A stretch of DNA of 6,036 nt, taken from the NCBI GenBank assembly GCA_009779205.1, contig WRER01000063.1, forward strand, positions 1 to 6,036, given 5' to 3'. Positions 1 to 6,036 of the stretch are shown one piece after another; the stretch's first letter is position 1, and each line of letters starts with the position of its first letter. Position numbers and translations under genes: made by a program. The notes beneath the pieces were generated by a model. The model made no database searches. It saw only the letters and a list, made by a program, of their open reading frames with translations, and was not told the origin of the DNA. The stretch is from Methanobacteriota archaeon. Lineage in GTDB: Archaea; Halobacteriota; Methanomicrobia; Methanomicrobiales; Methanospirillaceae.

Positions 1-819
1 CACCTGACAACTATCAATAAACTGATTGATCTCAAACATGCCGGATTTGAAGTCACCGTACTTCTCGCAAATGTACATGCTTTTCTGAATCGCAAAGGGA
101 CGATGGAAGAGGTTCGTAAACTTGCAGAATATAATAGACAGTGCTTTGAAGGTCTCGGGTTGACAGATGTACGGTATGTACTTGGGACTGATGTTCAGCT
201 CTCTCCTGAGTACCAACTTCTTGTGCATGAGCTTACGCAACAAGTCACGGTAAATCGCGCAAAACGCAGCATGGATGAAGTTGGTCGCCAGATGGATCAT
301 CCAACTGTGTCGCAGATGGTGTATCCAATCATGCAGATGGCAGATATTGCTGTACTTGGTGTTGATGCAGCAGTTGGAGGTATTGATCAGAGAAAGATTC
401 ACATGTTAGCCCGTGAGTATCTCCCTGAAAAAGGATATGCAGCGCCTGTCTGTATTCACCTTCCGATTATCAGTGGTATTGATGGAAAAAAGATGTCATC
501 CTCTCTTGGAAATGACATCTCTGTCGCAGAAAGTGAAGAAAGCATCAGGAAAAAGATGAAAAAAGCATTTTGTCCTCCTGAAGTCGCAGAAAATCCTGTT
601 CTTCAAATACTTCAGTATCACATCTTTCCACGTGTCGAGGTCGTGACAGTAGAGCGTTCTGACAAATTTGGAGGAAATGTGACATTTGGTTCATATGAAG
701 AGATCGAAGCCTCATATCTGAATGGTTCTATTCATCCTGCAGATTTGAAAGAGACCGTTGCTCGATATCTCATTGACATACTCACTCCCGTCCGTGAGTA
801 TCTTGCAGCCCATACATGA
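1..819 (+). CDS. tyrS: Tyrosyl-tRNA synthetase, archaeal type (5' end missing)
   Basis: Cytoplasmic class I aminoacyl-tRNA synthetase that activates tyrosine with ATP and loads it onto tRNA-Tyr. The frame is open from base 1 and 272 residues are visible. By recalled comparison with the 306-residue Methanocaldococcus jannaschii enzyme, about 44 N-terminal residues lie outside, including the start and most of the HIGH motif; the first visible residue, His, aligns with the last His of that motif. The tyrosine-pocket signature YPIMQ..D (codons at 322, 334 and 343) has the same Tyr/Gln/Asp spacing as Tyr151, Gln155 and Asp158 of M. jannaschii. VGG..QRKIHMLARE follows, then the KMSSS loop at 490-504. 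The C-terminal part has FGG (PEKFGG-like) and the short archaeal end without a bacterial S4-like domain. The ATG at 103 is internal and is not the start. The next gene is 92 bases downstream on the same strand, so read-through is possible but not shown. Family assignment is very secure. Confidence 0.97.
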   Translation, partial: HLTTINKLIDLKHAGFEVTVLLANVHAFLNRKGTMEEVRKLAEYNRQCFEGLGLTDVRYVLGTDVQLSPEYQLLVHELTQQVTVNRAKRSMDEVGRQMDHPTVSQMVYPIMQMADIAVLGVDAAVGGIDQRKIHMLAREYLPEKGYAAPVCIHLPIISGIDGKKMSSSLGNDISVAESEESIRKKMKKAFCPPEVAENPVLQILQYHIFPRVEVVTVERSDKFGGNVTFGSYEEIEASYLNGSIHPADLKETVARYLIDILTPVREYLAAHT

Positions 820-823
820 ATGT

Positions 824-832
824 AGTATAACA
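824..832 (+). promoter_or_regulatory. Weak candidate TATA element before rio1
   Basis: The only AT-rich stretch in the 92-base tyrS-rio1 gap that resembles an archaeal TATA box is AGTATAACA. A start of transcription about 25 bases further on would leave a leader of roughly 55-60 bases carrying the strong ribosome binding site. No clear purine-rich BRE precedes it and no oligo-T terminator separates tyrS from rio1, so co-transcription from upstream is equally possible. The gap also holds two copies of ATGATGTAT (838-846 and 860-868) of unknown meaning. Confidence 0.2.
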
Positions 833-900
833 AACAGATGATGTATCAACTTCACAATAATGATGTATGAACTCCATTCCAATCCCTGTTTATCTTGCGT

Positions 901-906
901 AGGAGG
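901..906 (+). promoter_or_regulatory. Ribosome binding site that fixes the TTG start of rio1
   Basis: AGGAGG, a near-perfect match to the 3' end of archaeal 16S rRNA, ends five bases before the TTG at 912. No in-frame ATG or GTG sits at a comparable distance, and the first conserved Rio1 residues follow. This supports TTG as a genuine start codon. Confidence 0.85.
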
Positions 907-911
907 CAATC

Positions 912-1718
912 TTGAGCATTGAATCTCGTGAGCAAGGTTTTGATAAGCGAATATCAGAGATGAGAAAAAAGATCAAGGATCTTGATGCCCGCAAAGTCAA
1001 AGATGACGTTTTTGATGACGCGACATTGCTCGCTCTGTACAAACTCGTCCAAAAAGGATGGTTATCAAGCTTTGGTGGTCCGATATCTACCGGCAAAGAG
1101 TCAAATGTGTACCAATGTGACTCTAATAAGGGTCCACTTGCAGTGAAGATCTATCTTACCCGCACTGCAAATTTTAATCAGATGCAGAAGTACATTGTTG
1201 GTGATCGCAGGTTTGCGAATATTAAAAAATCACGAAAAGAGACCATTTTTGCGTGGACAAAAAAAGAGTTCTCAAACTTAAGCCGTGCAAAAAAAGCTGG
1301 CCTTTCAGTTCCTACTCCATATGTATGGGACCGAAATATTCTGGTTATGGAACTTATTGCAGGGTCAGATGGACTTCCTTATCCACAACTCAGAAATGCT
1401 GAGGTAGATGATCCACTGACAACATATCAAACAATTATTGAGTATATCCGAGTCCTTTATCAAAAAGCACATCTCGTGCATGGGGATTTATCTGAATTTA
1501 ATATCTTATACGGGTCTGATACACCATGGCTTATTGATATGGGACAGGCTGTGACTCCGGATCATCCAAAAGCAATTCCGTTTTTGCTTCGGGATATTGA
1601 AAATATTAATCGTTATTTTGAACGTCAGTGTGAGACGTCGCCTGCCCATGATCTGTTATCAGAGATTACAGATCACCCATTGGCTCGGTTAGATGAACAG
1701 ATTATCAGGGAGCTGTAG
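912..1718 (+). CDS. rio1: RIO-type serine/threonine protein kinase, Rio1 family
   Basis: Atypical protein kinase/ATPase of the RIO1 family, which acts in late maturation of the small ribosomal subunit in eukaryotes and, by inference, in archaea. The 268-residue length fits archaeal Rio1. Visible in order: a charged N-terminal helical segment (1-35); the ATP-binding loop STGKESNVY (59-67), where Rio1 differs from Rio2; the phosphate-anchoring Lys79 in AVKIY; the RIO1 insert FNQMQKYIVGDRRF; the hinge MELIA (146-150); the catalytic loop HGDLSEFN (190-197, Asp192 and Asn197); and the metal-binding DMGQ (209-212). Archaeal Rio1 usually reads HADLSEYN, so Gly191 and Phe196 are mild variants and all catalytic residues are kept. 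The start is TTG with AGGAGG five bases upstream. The stop lies one base before the start of the KH/Dim2 gene, so the two are almost certainly co-transcribed; this pairing is common in archaea and fits a shared role in ribosome assembly. Confidence 0.96.
   Translation: MSIESREQGFDKRISEMRKKIKDLDARKVKDDVFDDATLLALYKLVQKGWLSSFGGPISTGKESNVYQCDSNKGPLAVKIYLTRTANFNQMQKYIVGDRRFANIKKSRKETIFAWTKKEFSNLSRAKKAGLSVPTPYVWDRNILVMELIAGSDGLPYPQLRNAEVDDPLTTYQTIIEYIRVLYQKAHLVHGDLSEFNILYGSDTPWLIDMGQAVTPDHPKAIPFLLRDIENINRYFERQCETSPAHDLLSEITDHPLARLDEQIIREL
1708..1712 (+). promoter_or_regulatory. Ribosome binding site for the KH-domain gene, inside the end of rio1
   Basis: GGGAG lies seven bases before the ATG at 1720 and within the last codons of rio1. 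It favours 1720 over the in-frame ATG at 1693, which has no such site and would add nine residues unlike the family's N-terminus. The placement suggests translational coupling between the two genes. Confidence 0.7.
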
Positions 1719-1719
1719 T

Positions 1720-2259
1720 ATGCAACAGGAAACAAAAATTAATAAGGAAAGGATTGGTGTGCTTATCGGAAAAGATGGCTCTGTAAAAGCACATATTGAA
1801 AAACAGACACAAACAACCATCACTGTAGATAGTGCCGGTGGACTTGTTCTGGTTGAAGGAGAGGATGCAGATCTGTTCATTCGGGCAGTTGCAACAATTC
1901 ATGCAATATCTCGTGGATTTTCACCGGAACGTGCATATGTGCTTCTGGAAGAGGATGATCTCTATATTGAGGTGCTTGACATTAGTGATACTGCATCGAC
2001 ACCTGAACAGATGGATCGGCTGCGTGGACGTGTTATCGGAAGAAATGGCAGAGCTCGCACGCAGATCGAGGATATGACACAGACTTCTATCTCTGTGTAC
2101 GGCAAGACTGTCGCTGTGATAGGTGATGTCGAGCAGATTCGTGTCGCACTGGATGCGGTTGATATGCTTATCTCAGGAGTCGAGCACGAGACTGTGTTTT
2201 CATTTTTGGAGAAGAAGAGACGTGAAGCAAAACAGAATATGATTAGTTATTATTACTGA
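1720..2259 (+). CDS. Two-KH-domain RNA-binding protein, archaeal Dim2/Pno1 family
   Basis: Predicted 179-residue RNA-binding protein of the Dim2/Pno1 (Krr1-like) group. In eukaryotes Pno1/Dim2 binds near the 3' end of pre-18S rRNA. An archaeal homologue has been studied with aIF2-alpha and the 16S 3' end, so a role in small-subunit maturation is the natural inference. The first KH module has the GxxG loop GKDG at 17-20 (IGVLIGKDGS). The second is more canonical, with GRNG at 107-110 (GRVIGRNGRARTQIE) followed by the strand TSISVYGKTVAVIG. The C-terminus is the basic helix FLEKKRREAKQ typical of the family, plus a short tail ending in three tyrosines. The start is chosen from the GGGAG site and the one-base gap to rio1. 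The last 17 bases overlap the end of the leftward mannose gene. Confidence 0.93.
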   Translation: MQQETKINKERIGVLIGKDGSVKAHIEKQTQTTITVDSAGGLVLVEGEDADLFIRAVATIHAISRGFSPERAYVLLEEDDLYIEVLDISDTASTPEQMDRLRGRVIGRNGRARTQIEDMTQTSISVYGKTVAVIGDVEQIRVALDAVDMLISGVEHETVFSFLEKKRREAKQNMISYYY

Positions 2260-3688
2260 TTTCCTCTTCCACCCCTATCATAATGTTATTTGGCCCACAC
2301 TCTCTCCCAAAATCATCTTCATATCGCTCAATATCATCTTCTTCGAGATACTCTCCTATCTGAACCTCAATAACAACCAGAGGGATTTTGCCGGAATTTT
2401 CAAGTCGGTGGCGGACACCTGCCGGCACAAATGTGCTCTCACCTGGCCGAAGCATCAGATGTGCATCGTCAAGAATGACATCAGCCATTCCTGTGACAAC
2501 AATCCAGTGCTCACTTCGGTGATGGTGGCGTTGTAAGGAGAGTTTATTTCCAGGATCGACAGTGATTTTTTTCATGAGATACCTGTTTCCTTTCTCTAAC
2601 AAATGATATGAACCCCAGGGTCGGTAGACCTTGCTGTGAATGTCCACACGAGGATCTTTCCTTGCTGCAAGCTGTTTTACAATGTCTCCGATCTGCTCGC
2701 TTGAGTCCATATTACAGATCAGAAGTGCATCATCTGTATCTACGACAATAGTATCGTTTACATCAATGAGCACGACTTCTTTATCGCCACTTTCTACAAA
2801 ATTCCGTCTCGCATTCCTTGTAATATCTACACCGACATTCTGATTTGCATCTTTCTCTGCGATCTCATACCAGGATTTAAATGTCCCAAGATCTCTCCAT
2901 GTTGAAGTAAGTGGAACCATCGCAATATTCGCAGAATGCTCAAGCAGTCCTCTATCTATGGAGACTGAGGAAAGAGACAAGTAATCGAGGCAACCTGGTT
3001 CTGAGAAAGCAGCTAACAACTCTGGCTGGTACTGCTTGAGTTCTGAAAAGAAAACAGGAAGTCGAAAGAGAAACATACCACTATTCCAGAAATACCCTTC
3101 ATTGAGGTACTTTGTTGCAGTCTCAAAATCCGGTTTTTCTTTGAACGCTGCAACGCGAAATCCGTGTGCAAACACCTCTCCAGGAGCGATGTACCCATAT
3201 CCCGTATGTGGGAATGTTGGAGGTATACCAAAAACAACGATATCCTCGGCGCACAGTGCTGTCGCTTTCTGTATCTCTTCAGTCACAGTATCTTCCAGAT
3301 AATGATCAGATGAAAACACGATCACTCGTGGATCACCGCTGCGATTTTTGAGCTTTGATGCCGCCCAGGTGATGGCAGGAAGAGTATTTTTACCGACAGG
3401 CTCTGAGAGAGTATGCACCTGTTCATACTGCTCATCTATTTCTTTTATTTGCGTTCGTACAAGAAACTGGTGCAGCACATTTGTCACAACATAGATATCT
3501 GCAGGATTTGAAAGTGCGCGGGCACGGGCATATGTTTTTTGGAAAAGAGAGCGATCTGATAATGTAAGGAACTGTTTGGGATAATATGTTCGCGAAAGCG
3601 GCCAAAGCCTGGTTCCAACTCCTCCGGCAAGAATTACTGAGATAATTGGGTTCTTATTTTTACCCTGGCTGTTATCTGCATGATCCAT
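2243..3688 (-). CDS. Bifunctional mannose-1-phosphate guanylyltransferase / mannose-6-phosphate isomerase
   Basis: A 481-residue fusion enzyme of the AlgA/ManC/CpsB type. The N-terminal nucleotidyltransferase makes GDP-mannose from mannose-1-phosphate and GTP. The C-terminal type II isomerase domain interconverts fructose-6-phosphate and mannose-6-phosphate. Seen in order: the nucleotide-binding signature LAGGVGTRLWPLSR (20-33); YPKQF (36-40); EPVGKNT (96-102); SSDH (126-129); GIPPT..HTGYGYI (154-167); FKEKPD (182-187); WNSGMF (201-206). The isomerase part opens with RPWGSY (356-361). It carries cupin motif 1 around QRHHHRSEHW (386-395), with Glu393 six residues before Gly400, and cupin motif 2, G-x5-P-x-G-x2-H-x3-N (416-431, His427), the likely metal site. 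Full length, with both domains intact. The ATG at 3688 has no clear ribosome binding site, but no other start codon precedes the first motif. GDP-mannose probably feeds surface glycans or protein glycosylation; no glycosyltransferase is adjacent. The gene is transcribed divergently from the substrate-binding protein gene. Confidence 0.95.
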   Translation of the reverse strand: MDHADNSQGKNKNPIISVILAGGVGTRLWPLSRTYYPKQFLTLSDRSLFQKTYARARALSNPADIYVVTNVLHQFLVRTQIKEIDEQYEQVHTLSEPVGKNTLPAITWAASKLKNRSGDPRVIVFSSDHYLEDTVTEEIQKATALCAEDIVVFGIPPTFPHTGYGYIAPGEVFAHGFRVAAFKEKPDFETATKYLNEGYFWNSGMFLFRLPVFFSELKQYQPELLAAFSEPGCLDYLSLSSVSIDRGLLEHSANIAMVPLTSTWRDLGTFKSWYEIAEKDANQNVGVDITRNARRNFVESGDKEVVLIDVNDTIVVDTDDALLICNMDSSEQIGDIVKQLAARKDPRVDIHSKVYRPWGSYHLLEKGNRYLMKKITVDPGNKLSLQRHHHRSEHWIVVTGMADVILDDAHLMLRPGESTFVPAGVRHRLENSGKIPLVVIEVQIGEYLEEDDIERYEDDFGRECGPNNIMIGVEEEISNNN

Positions 3689-3747
3689 TAGTTACACATC
3701 TAGCTGACTTGCATCATGAATATTTCGAAGAAAAGCACGGAAGTATT

Positions 3748-3755
3748 CATATATG
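3748..3755. promoter_or_regulatory. Palindromic TATA-like element in the divergent intergenic region
   Basis: CATATATG reads the same on both strands and lies between two divergent genes. On the plus strand, a transcription start about 25 bases downstream of its centre falls at or beside the ATG at 3776, which would give a leaderless or nearly leaderless mRNA for the substrate-binding protein; this matches the lack of a ribosome binding site there. On the minus strand, the same spacing gives a start near 3727 and a leader of about 40 bases for the mannose gene. Position and symmetry are seen directly; promoter function is inference. Confidence 0.4.
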
Positions 3756-3775
3756 TGCGACATGAATTTCTTATT

Positions 3776-4900
3776 ATGAGCAGGATGTCAGGTACGGAGG
3801 TGCTGTTAGCTTGTGCGGTGATGTTGTGCATTCTGGTCCTCTGTGCAGGATGCACTGATCGCGAGGAACGAGAACGGAACAGTGAGATTCCTGGGCCTTC
3901 TATTAAAGAGATAGAACAGAGTGCCATCGATCGTACAAAATATCCAATAACTGATGCTCTTGGTCGTACGGTTTTCATTCCAAATGAGATCCACTCTGTT
4001 ATTTGTTCTGGTGCAGGATGCTTGCGATATATTGCATATCTGAATGCCACTGACATGGTAGTTGGCATCGACACATTTGAACAAAATACTCATCCGACTG
4101 CAGCAGTTCCATATCTATTAGCAAATCCTGAGCTCCATTCGCTTCCTGTATTTGGGAACTGGTATGGAGCGGACGATCCTACTGCTATCAGGGAGCTGGA
4201 TCCTCAGCCAAATATCATATTTAAAATGGTTGATGATGATATGAGTCCTGCCCGCATTCAAATGCTGCAAGATTTAACAGGAGTTCCTGTTATTGCCCTA
4301 AAATATGGCGACCTCACGGCACATAAAAATGACATGAACTATGCTTTGCGGGTGATGGGGGTGATCCTTAACAAAAAGGATCGGGCAGAAGAGCTGATTT
4401 TGCTTATCGATCGAACCACCGGGACTTTGCATAACCGAGCCTCTCTCATTGGGACTGATGGGAGAAAAACAGCATATATCGGGGGAATATACAACAAAGG
4501 GCCACGAGGGCTGTTTTCAACAGATCCCGAATACGAACCATTTGTACTGGCAGGTGTAGTTAATGTTGCTGTTCCAGAACATCCTGATGCAATATTTGTA
4601 GATCTATCTACTCTTTTGCTAAAGGAAAATGCCGTAACTGAATTATTGAGTCAAAATAATGCGGATCGTTCAATGATGAGAGGAAAAGCCTATGGGGTTC
4701 TTCCATATGAGTGGTACGAAACTGATTATGCATCCGGGCTTGCAAATGCATTTTTTATTGGAAAAGTACTCTATCCTGAGCGATTTTCAGATATTGATCC
4801 TGAAGAGATGGCAGAATATATGTACAGTATATTTTACGGCGTTCCATTGTTTGATAAAATGAATGTCTGGCTTGAAAAGCGAACGTTTCAGATGATTTAA
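3776..4900 (+). CDS. ABC-type substrate-binding lipoprotein, iron-complex (BtuF/FepB-like) family
   Basis: Extracytoplasmic ligand-binding protein that would deliver an iron chelate, corrinoid or similar ligand to an ABC importer; the true ligand cannot be read from the sequence. From the ATG at 3776 it has 374 residues. A hydrophobic stretch (about 9-25) ends in LCAGC with candidate lipid-anchor Cys26, so it is probably a membrane-tethered lipoprotein; Cys rather than Leu/Val at -3 makes the lipobox imperfect. Family marks include the opening ITDALGRTV, VICSGAGCLRYIAYL, PYLLANPEL, LDPQPNIIFK, TAYIGG, IFVDLSTL, YGVLPYEWY and FFIGKVLYPERF. The stretch between VNVAV and PDAIFVDL seems shorter than in relatives as I recall them, suggesting an internal deletion. 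The start is uncertain: an ATG at 3716 gives 394 residues and a long, unusual leader, and an ATG at 3785 removes the only N-terminal arginine. 3776 is preferred for signal-peptide shape and TATA spacing. No transporter partner lies alongside. Confidence 0.88.
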   Translation: MSRMSGTEVLLACAVMLCILVLCAGCTDREERERNSEIPGPSIKEIEQSAIDRTKYPITDALGRTVFIPNEIHSVICSGAGCLRYIAYLNATDMVVGIDTFEQNTHPTAAVPYLLANPELHSLPVFGNWYGADDPTAIRELDPQPNIIFKMVDDDMSPARIQMLQDLTGVPVIALKYGDLTAHKNDMNYALRVMGVILNKKDRAEELILLIDRTTGTLHNRASLIGTDGRKTAYIGGIYNKGPRGLFSTDPEYEPFVLAGVVNVAVPEHPDAIFVDLSTLLLKENAVTELLSQNNADRSMMRGKAYGVLPYEWYETDYASGLANAFFIGKVLYPERFSDIDPEEMAEYMYSIFYGVPLFDKMNVWLEKRTFQMI

Positions 4901-4916
4901 AAAAAGAAATTTTTTT
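4899..4916. terminator. Bidirectional oligo-T terminator between convergent genes
   Basis: Seven A residues (4899-4905) are followed by GAAA and seven T residues (4910-4916). Each strand therefore carries a T7 run just at or after a stop codon: the stop of the substrate-binding protein gene ends at 4900 and that of atwA begins at 4917. Archaeal RNA polymerase terminates at such oligo-T tracts without needing a hairpin. Both runs touch a stop codon, so the whole 14-base gap is used for termination. Confidence 0.65.
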
Positions 4917-6036
4917 ACTCTTCAGCCATTTGTTGACGTTCTTCTTCGCTGATCTCATCAAGAACTTCTGCTGTCGGGCCGATCTTAATCATTTTTCCAA
5001 ATCGCATCAATGCTGTTCTATCACAGATTTCACGCACAAACTCCATGTCATGTGATACAACAATGAATGTCTCTTCCATCTCTTCACGTGCATGTAAAAT
5101 GGAATGCTTCACATCGACTTTGGTGATTGGATCCATCGTTCCAGTCGGTTCATCGAGCACTACAATATGAGGTTCACGAATCAGAACCTGAGCCAGTGCT
5201 ACTCGGTGTTTCTCTCCTTCACTCAGGGTATCTGGATATCGACTCAATACCTCTTTTGCTTTTGCATCGTCAAATCCAGCCATCTTGAGTGTGATCAAGA
5301 CTTTTCTTTTGGCAATCTCTTTCGGGAGATCAATACCGATAGAATCGGTTAAGTTATCGAGAATCGTTCGATGTGGGAACAGATCATATTCTTGATGTAG
5401 TAATGAGATATACTGCGTAGCCCTTCCTCTATTATCAAATCCGGGCTTTGTCATGTCTACCTGATCATCACCAATTGTTACGTACAATTCACCACTTGTG
5501 GGCTCGAGCTCTCCAGCGATCATGCGTGACAGCGTTGTTTTTCCAGCTCCTGATGTTCCAATGACACCAAATATCTCACGTGATTGAATGGTGAATGTGA
5601 CGTGATTTACTGCTTTTATCAAACCTCGATCAACAGAAATATACTGTTTTAGCAGGTCTTTTGCCTCCACAATCACATTTCCAAGTTCTGGTTGCTCGAA
5701 TTTTTCAACATCTGAGAAACCCTGCATGAAGGCATCGATAACGGTTTTTGGGTCCCCTTCTACTGCGATAGTTCCATTCTCAATGAAAATTGCTTTTTGT
5801 ACGATATCATACAAGATCGCCGGGAAATGGGAGCTTACTACAAGCGACATACCTTCTTCTTTTGTAGCACGAGAGAGCACTTCATGCACCAATGACGCGG
5901 TTTTTGGGTCGAGTGTGCCGGTTGGCTCATCTGCAAACAGACAGATTGGCTCACGAGCCAGCTGTCGTGCAAGCACAACACGCTGTTTCTCTCCACCTGA
6001 GAGGTCCCGTGCGATGTGCATCATTCGATGTGAGAG
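4915..6036 (-). CDS. atwA: Methyl-coenzyme M reductase system component A2, ABC-type ATPase (N-terminal part missing)
   Basis: AtwA is a soluble ATPase with two ABC nucleotide-binding domains. It is required for ATP-dependent reductive activation of methyl-coenzyme M reductase, whose nickel cofactor F430 must be brought to Ni(I). It is not a transporter subunit. The frame runs to the window edge and 373 residues are visible; full-length members have roughly 530-540, so about 160 are missing, including Walker A of domain 1. Visible in domain 1, numbered from the edge: signature LSGGE (12-16), Walker B FADEPTGTLD (Asp36, Glu37) and H-loop His70. Domain 2: Walker A GTSGAGKTT (160-168, Lys166), Q-loop Gln215, signature LSEGE (271-275), Walker B VVLDEPTGTMD (Asp295, Glu296) and H-loop His329, then an acidic tail. 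The specific AtwA assignment rests on the linker and on segments such as LLKQYISVDRG and ISLLHQEYDLFPHRT, beyond the generic ABC motifs. The ATG at 6024 is internal, because LSHR precedes it in frame as in relatives. Confidence 0.92.
   Translation of the reverse strand, partial: LSHRMMHIARDLSGGEKQRVVLARQLAREPICLFADEPTGTLDPKTASLVHEVLSRATKEEGMSLVVSSHFPAILYDIVQKAIFIENGTIAVEGDPKTVIDAFMQGFSDVEKFEQPELGNVIVEAKDLLKQYISVDRGLIKAVNHVTFTIQSREIFGVIGTSGAGKTTLSRMIAGELEPTSGELYVTIGDDQVDMTKPGFDNRGRATQYISLLHQEYDLFPHRTILDNLTDSIGIDLPKEIAKRKVLITLKMAGFDDAKAKEVLSRYPDTLSEGEKHRVALAQVLIREPHIVVLDEPTGTMDPITKVDVKHSILHAREEMEETFIVVSHDMEFVREICDRTALMRFGKMIKIGPTAEVLDEISEEERQQMAEE

Noticed and set aside
103..819. A complete 238-residue tyrosyl-tRNA synthetase starting at the ATG at 103
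   Set aside because: The frame is open back to base 1 and the upstream residues (HLTTINKLIDL...) match the synthetase family just after the HIGH motif, so the gene is cut by the window edge.
838..868. Direct repeat ATGATGTAT (two copies, 22 bases apart) as an operator or repeat array
   Set aside because: Only two short, low-complexity copies; chance is a sufficient explanation and there is no regulator nearby.
890..1096. Minus-strand open frame opposite the start of rio1
   Set aside because: It is a shadow of a conserved gene with no recognisable protein features, and it spans the rio1 start and its ribosome binding site.
1693..1719. Start of the KH-domain gene at the ATG at 1693
   Set aside because: It lies inside rio1, lacks a ribosome binding site and adds nine unconserved residues; the ATG at 1720 has GGGAG seven bases upstream.
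3700..4093. Minus-strand open frames opposite the beginning of the substrate-binding protein gene
   Set aside because: Composition and position are those of antisense shadows; they show no conserved motifs and no ribosome binding sites.
5104..5352. Plus-strand open frame within atwA
   Set aside because: It lies wholly opposite the conserved second ATPase domain, and the protein has no recognisable features.
4915..6024. A complete ABC ATPase starting at the ATG at 6024
   Set aside because: In-frame residues LSHR precede it up to the edge, and the Walker A motif of the first domain is missing, so the gene continues outside the window.
3776..6036. An ABC importer locus made of the substrate-binding protein and the neighbouring ABC ATPase
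   Set aside because: The ATPase is on the other strand behind a terminator and is AtwA, a soluble twin-domain activator of methyl-coenzyme M reductase. No permease gene is present.
1..6036. CRISPR array, tRNA/rRNA gene, insertion sequence or novel defence or mobile system
   Set aside because: No regularly spaced repeats, no tRNA-like cloverleaf, no transposase or terminal inverted repeats; conserved housekeeping and metabolic genes fill nearly all of the window.

Overview
The window is archaeal, and most likely from a methanogen of the Methanomicrobiales (Methanospirillum-like; the order and genus are inference). The main evidence is: an archaeal/eukaryal-type tyrosyl-tRNA synthetase with a KMSSS loop; the kinase Rio1 next to a double-KH Dim2-type protein, a ribosome-biogenesis pair typical of archaea; and the C-terminal two thirds of AtwA (methyl-coenzyme M reductase system component A2), a family known from methanogens and related archaea. 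The DNA is moderately AT-leaning, and the small start and stop signals fit archaeal patterns: a strong AGGAGG site before a TTG start, and oligo-T terminators.

Layout. Positions 1-2259 read rightward: tyrS (5' end cut off by the window), a 92-base gap, then rio1 and the KH/Dim2 gene, which are only one base apart. This block serves translation: tRNA charging, then small-subunit maturation. A leftward gene at 2243-3688 meets it tail to tail with a 17-base overlap. It encodes a bifunctional mannose-1-phosphate guanylyltransferase/mannose-6-phosphate isomerase, which supplies GDP-mannose for glycans. A short divergent intergenic region (about 3689-3775) contains a CATATATG palindrome that could be the TATA element for the next rightward gene, and perhaps for both genes. 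That rightward gene (about 3776-4900) encodes a lipoprotein-like ABC substrate-binding protein of the iron-complex type, with no permease or ATPase gene beside it. It ends at a near-symmetric A7/T7 tract that can terminate transcription on both strands. Immediately beyond, the leftward atwA fragment runs off the right edge.

These are ordinary genes with well-known families. I see no CRISPR array, insertion sequence, tRNA or rRNA gene, phage module or new multigene system. The points worth a second look are small: a likely internal shortening of the substrate-binding protein, the symmetric TATA-like element, the convergent overlap, the two-way terminator and the non-canonical second ABC signature in AtwA. 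No stretch over 300 bases lacks a gene.
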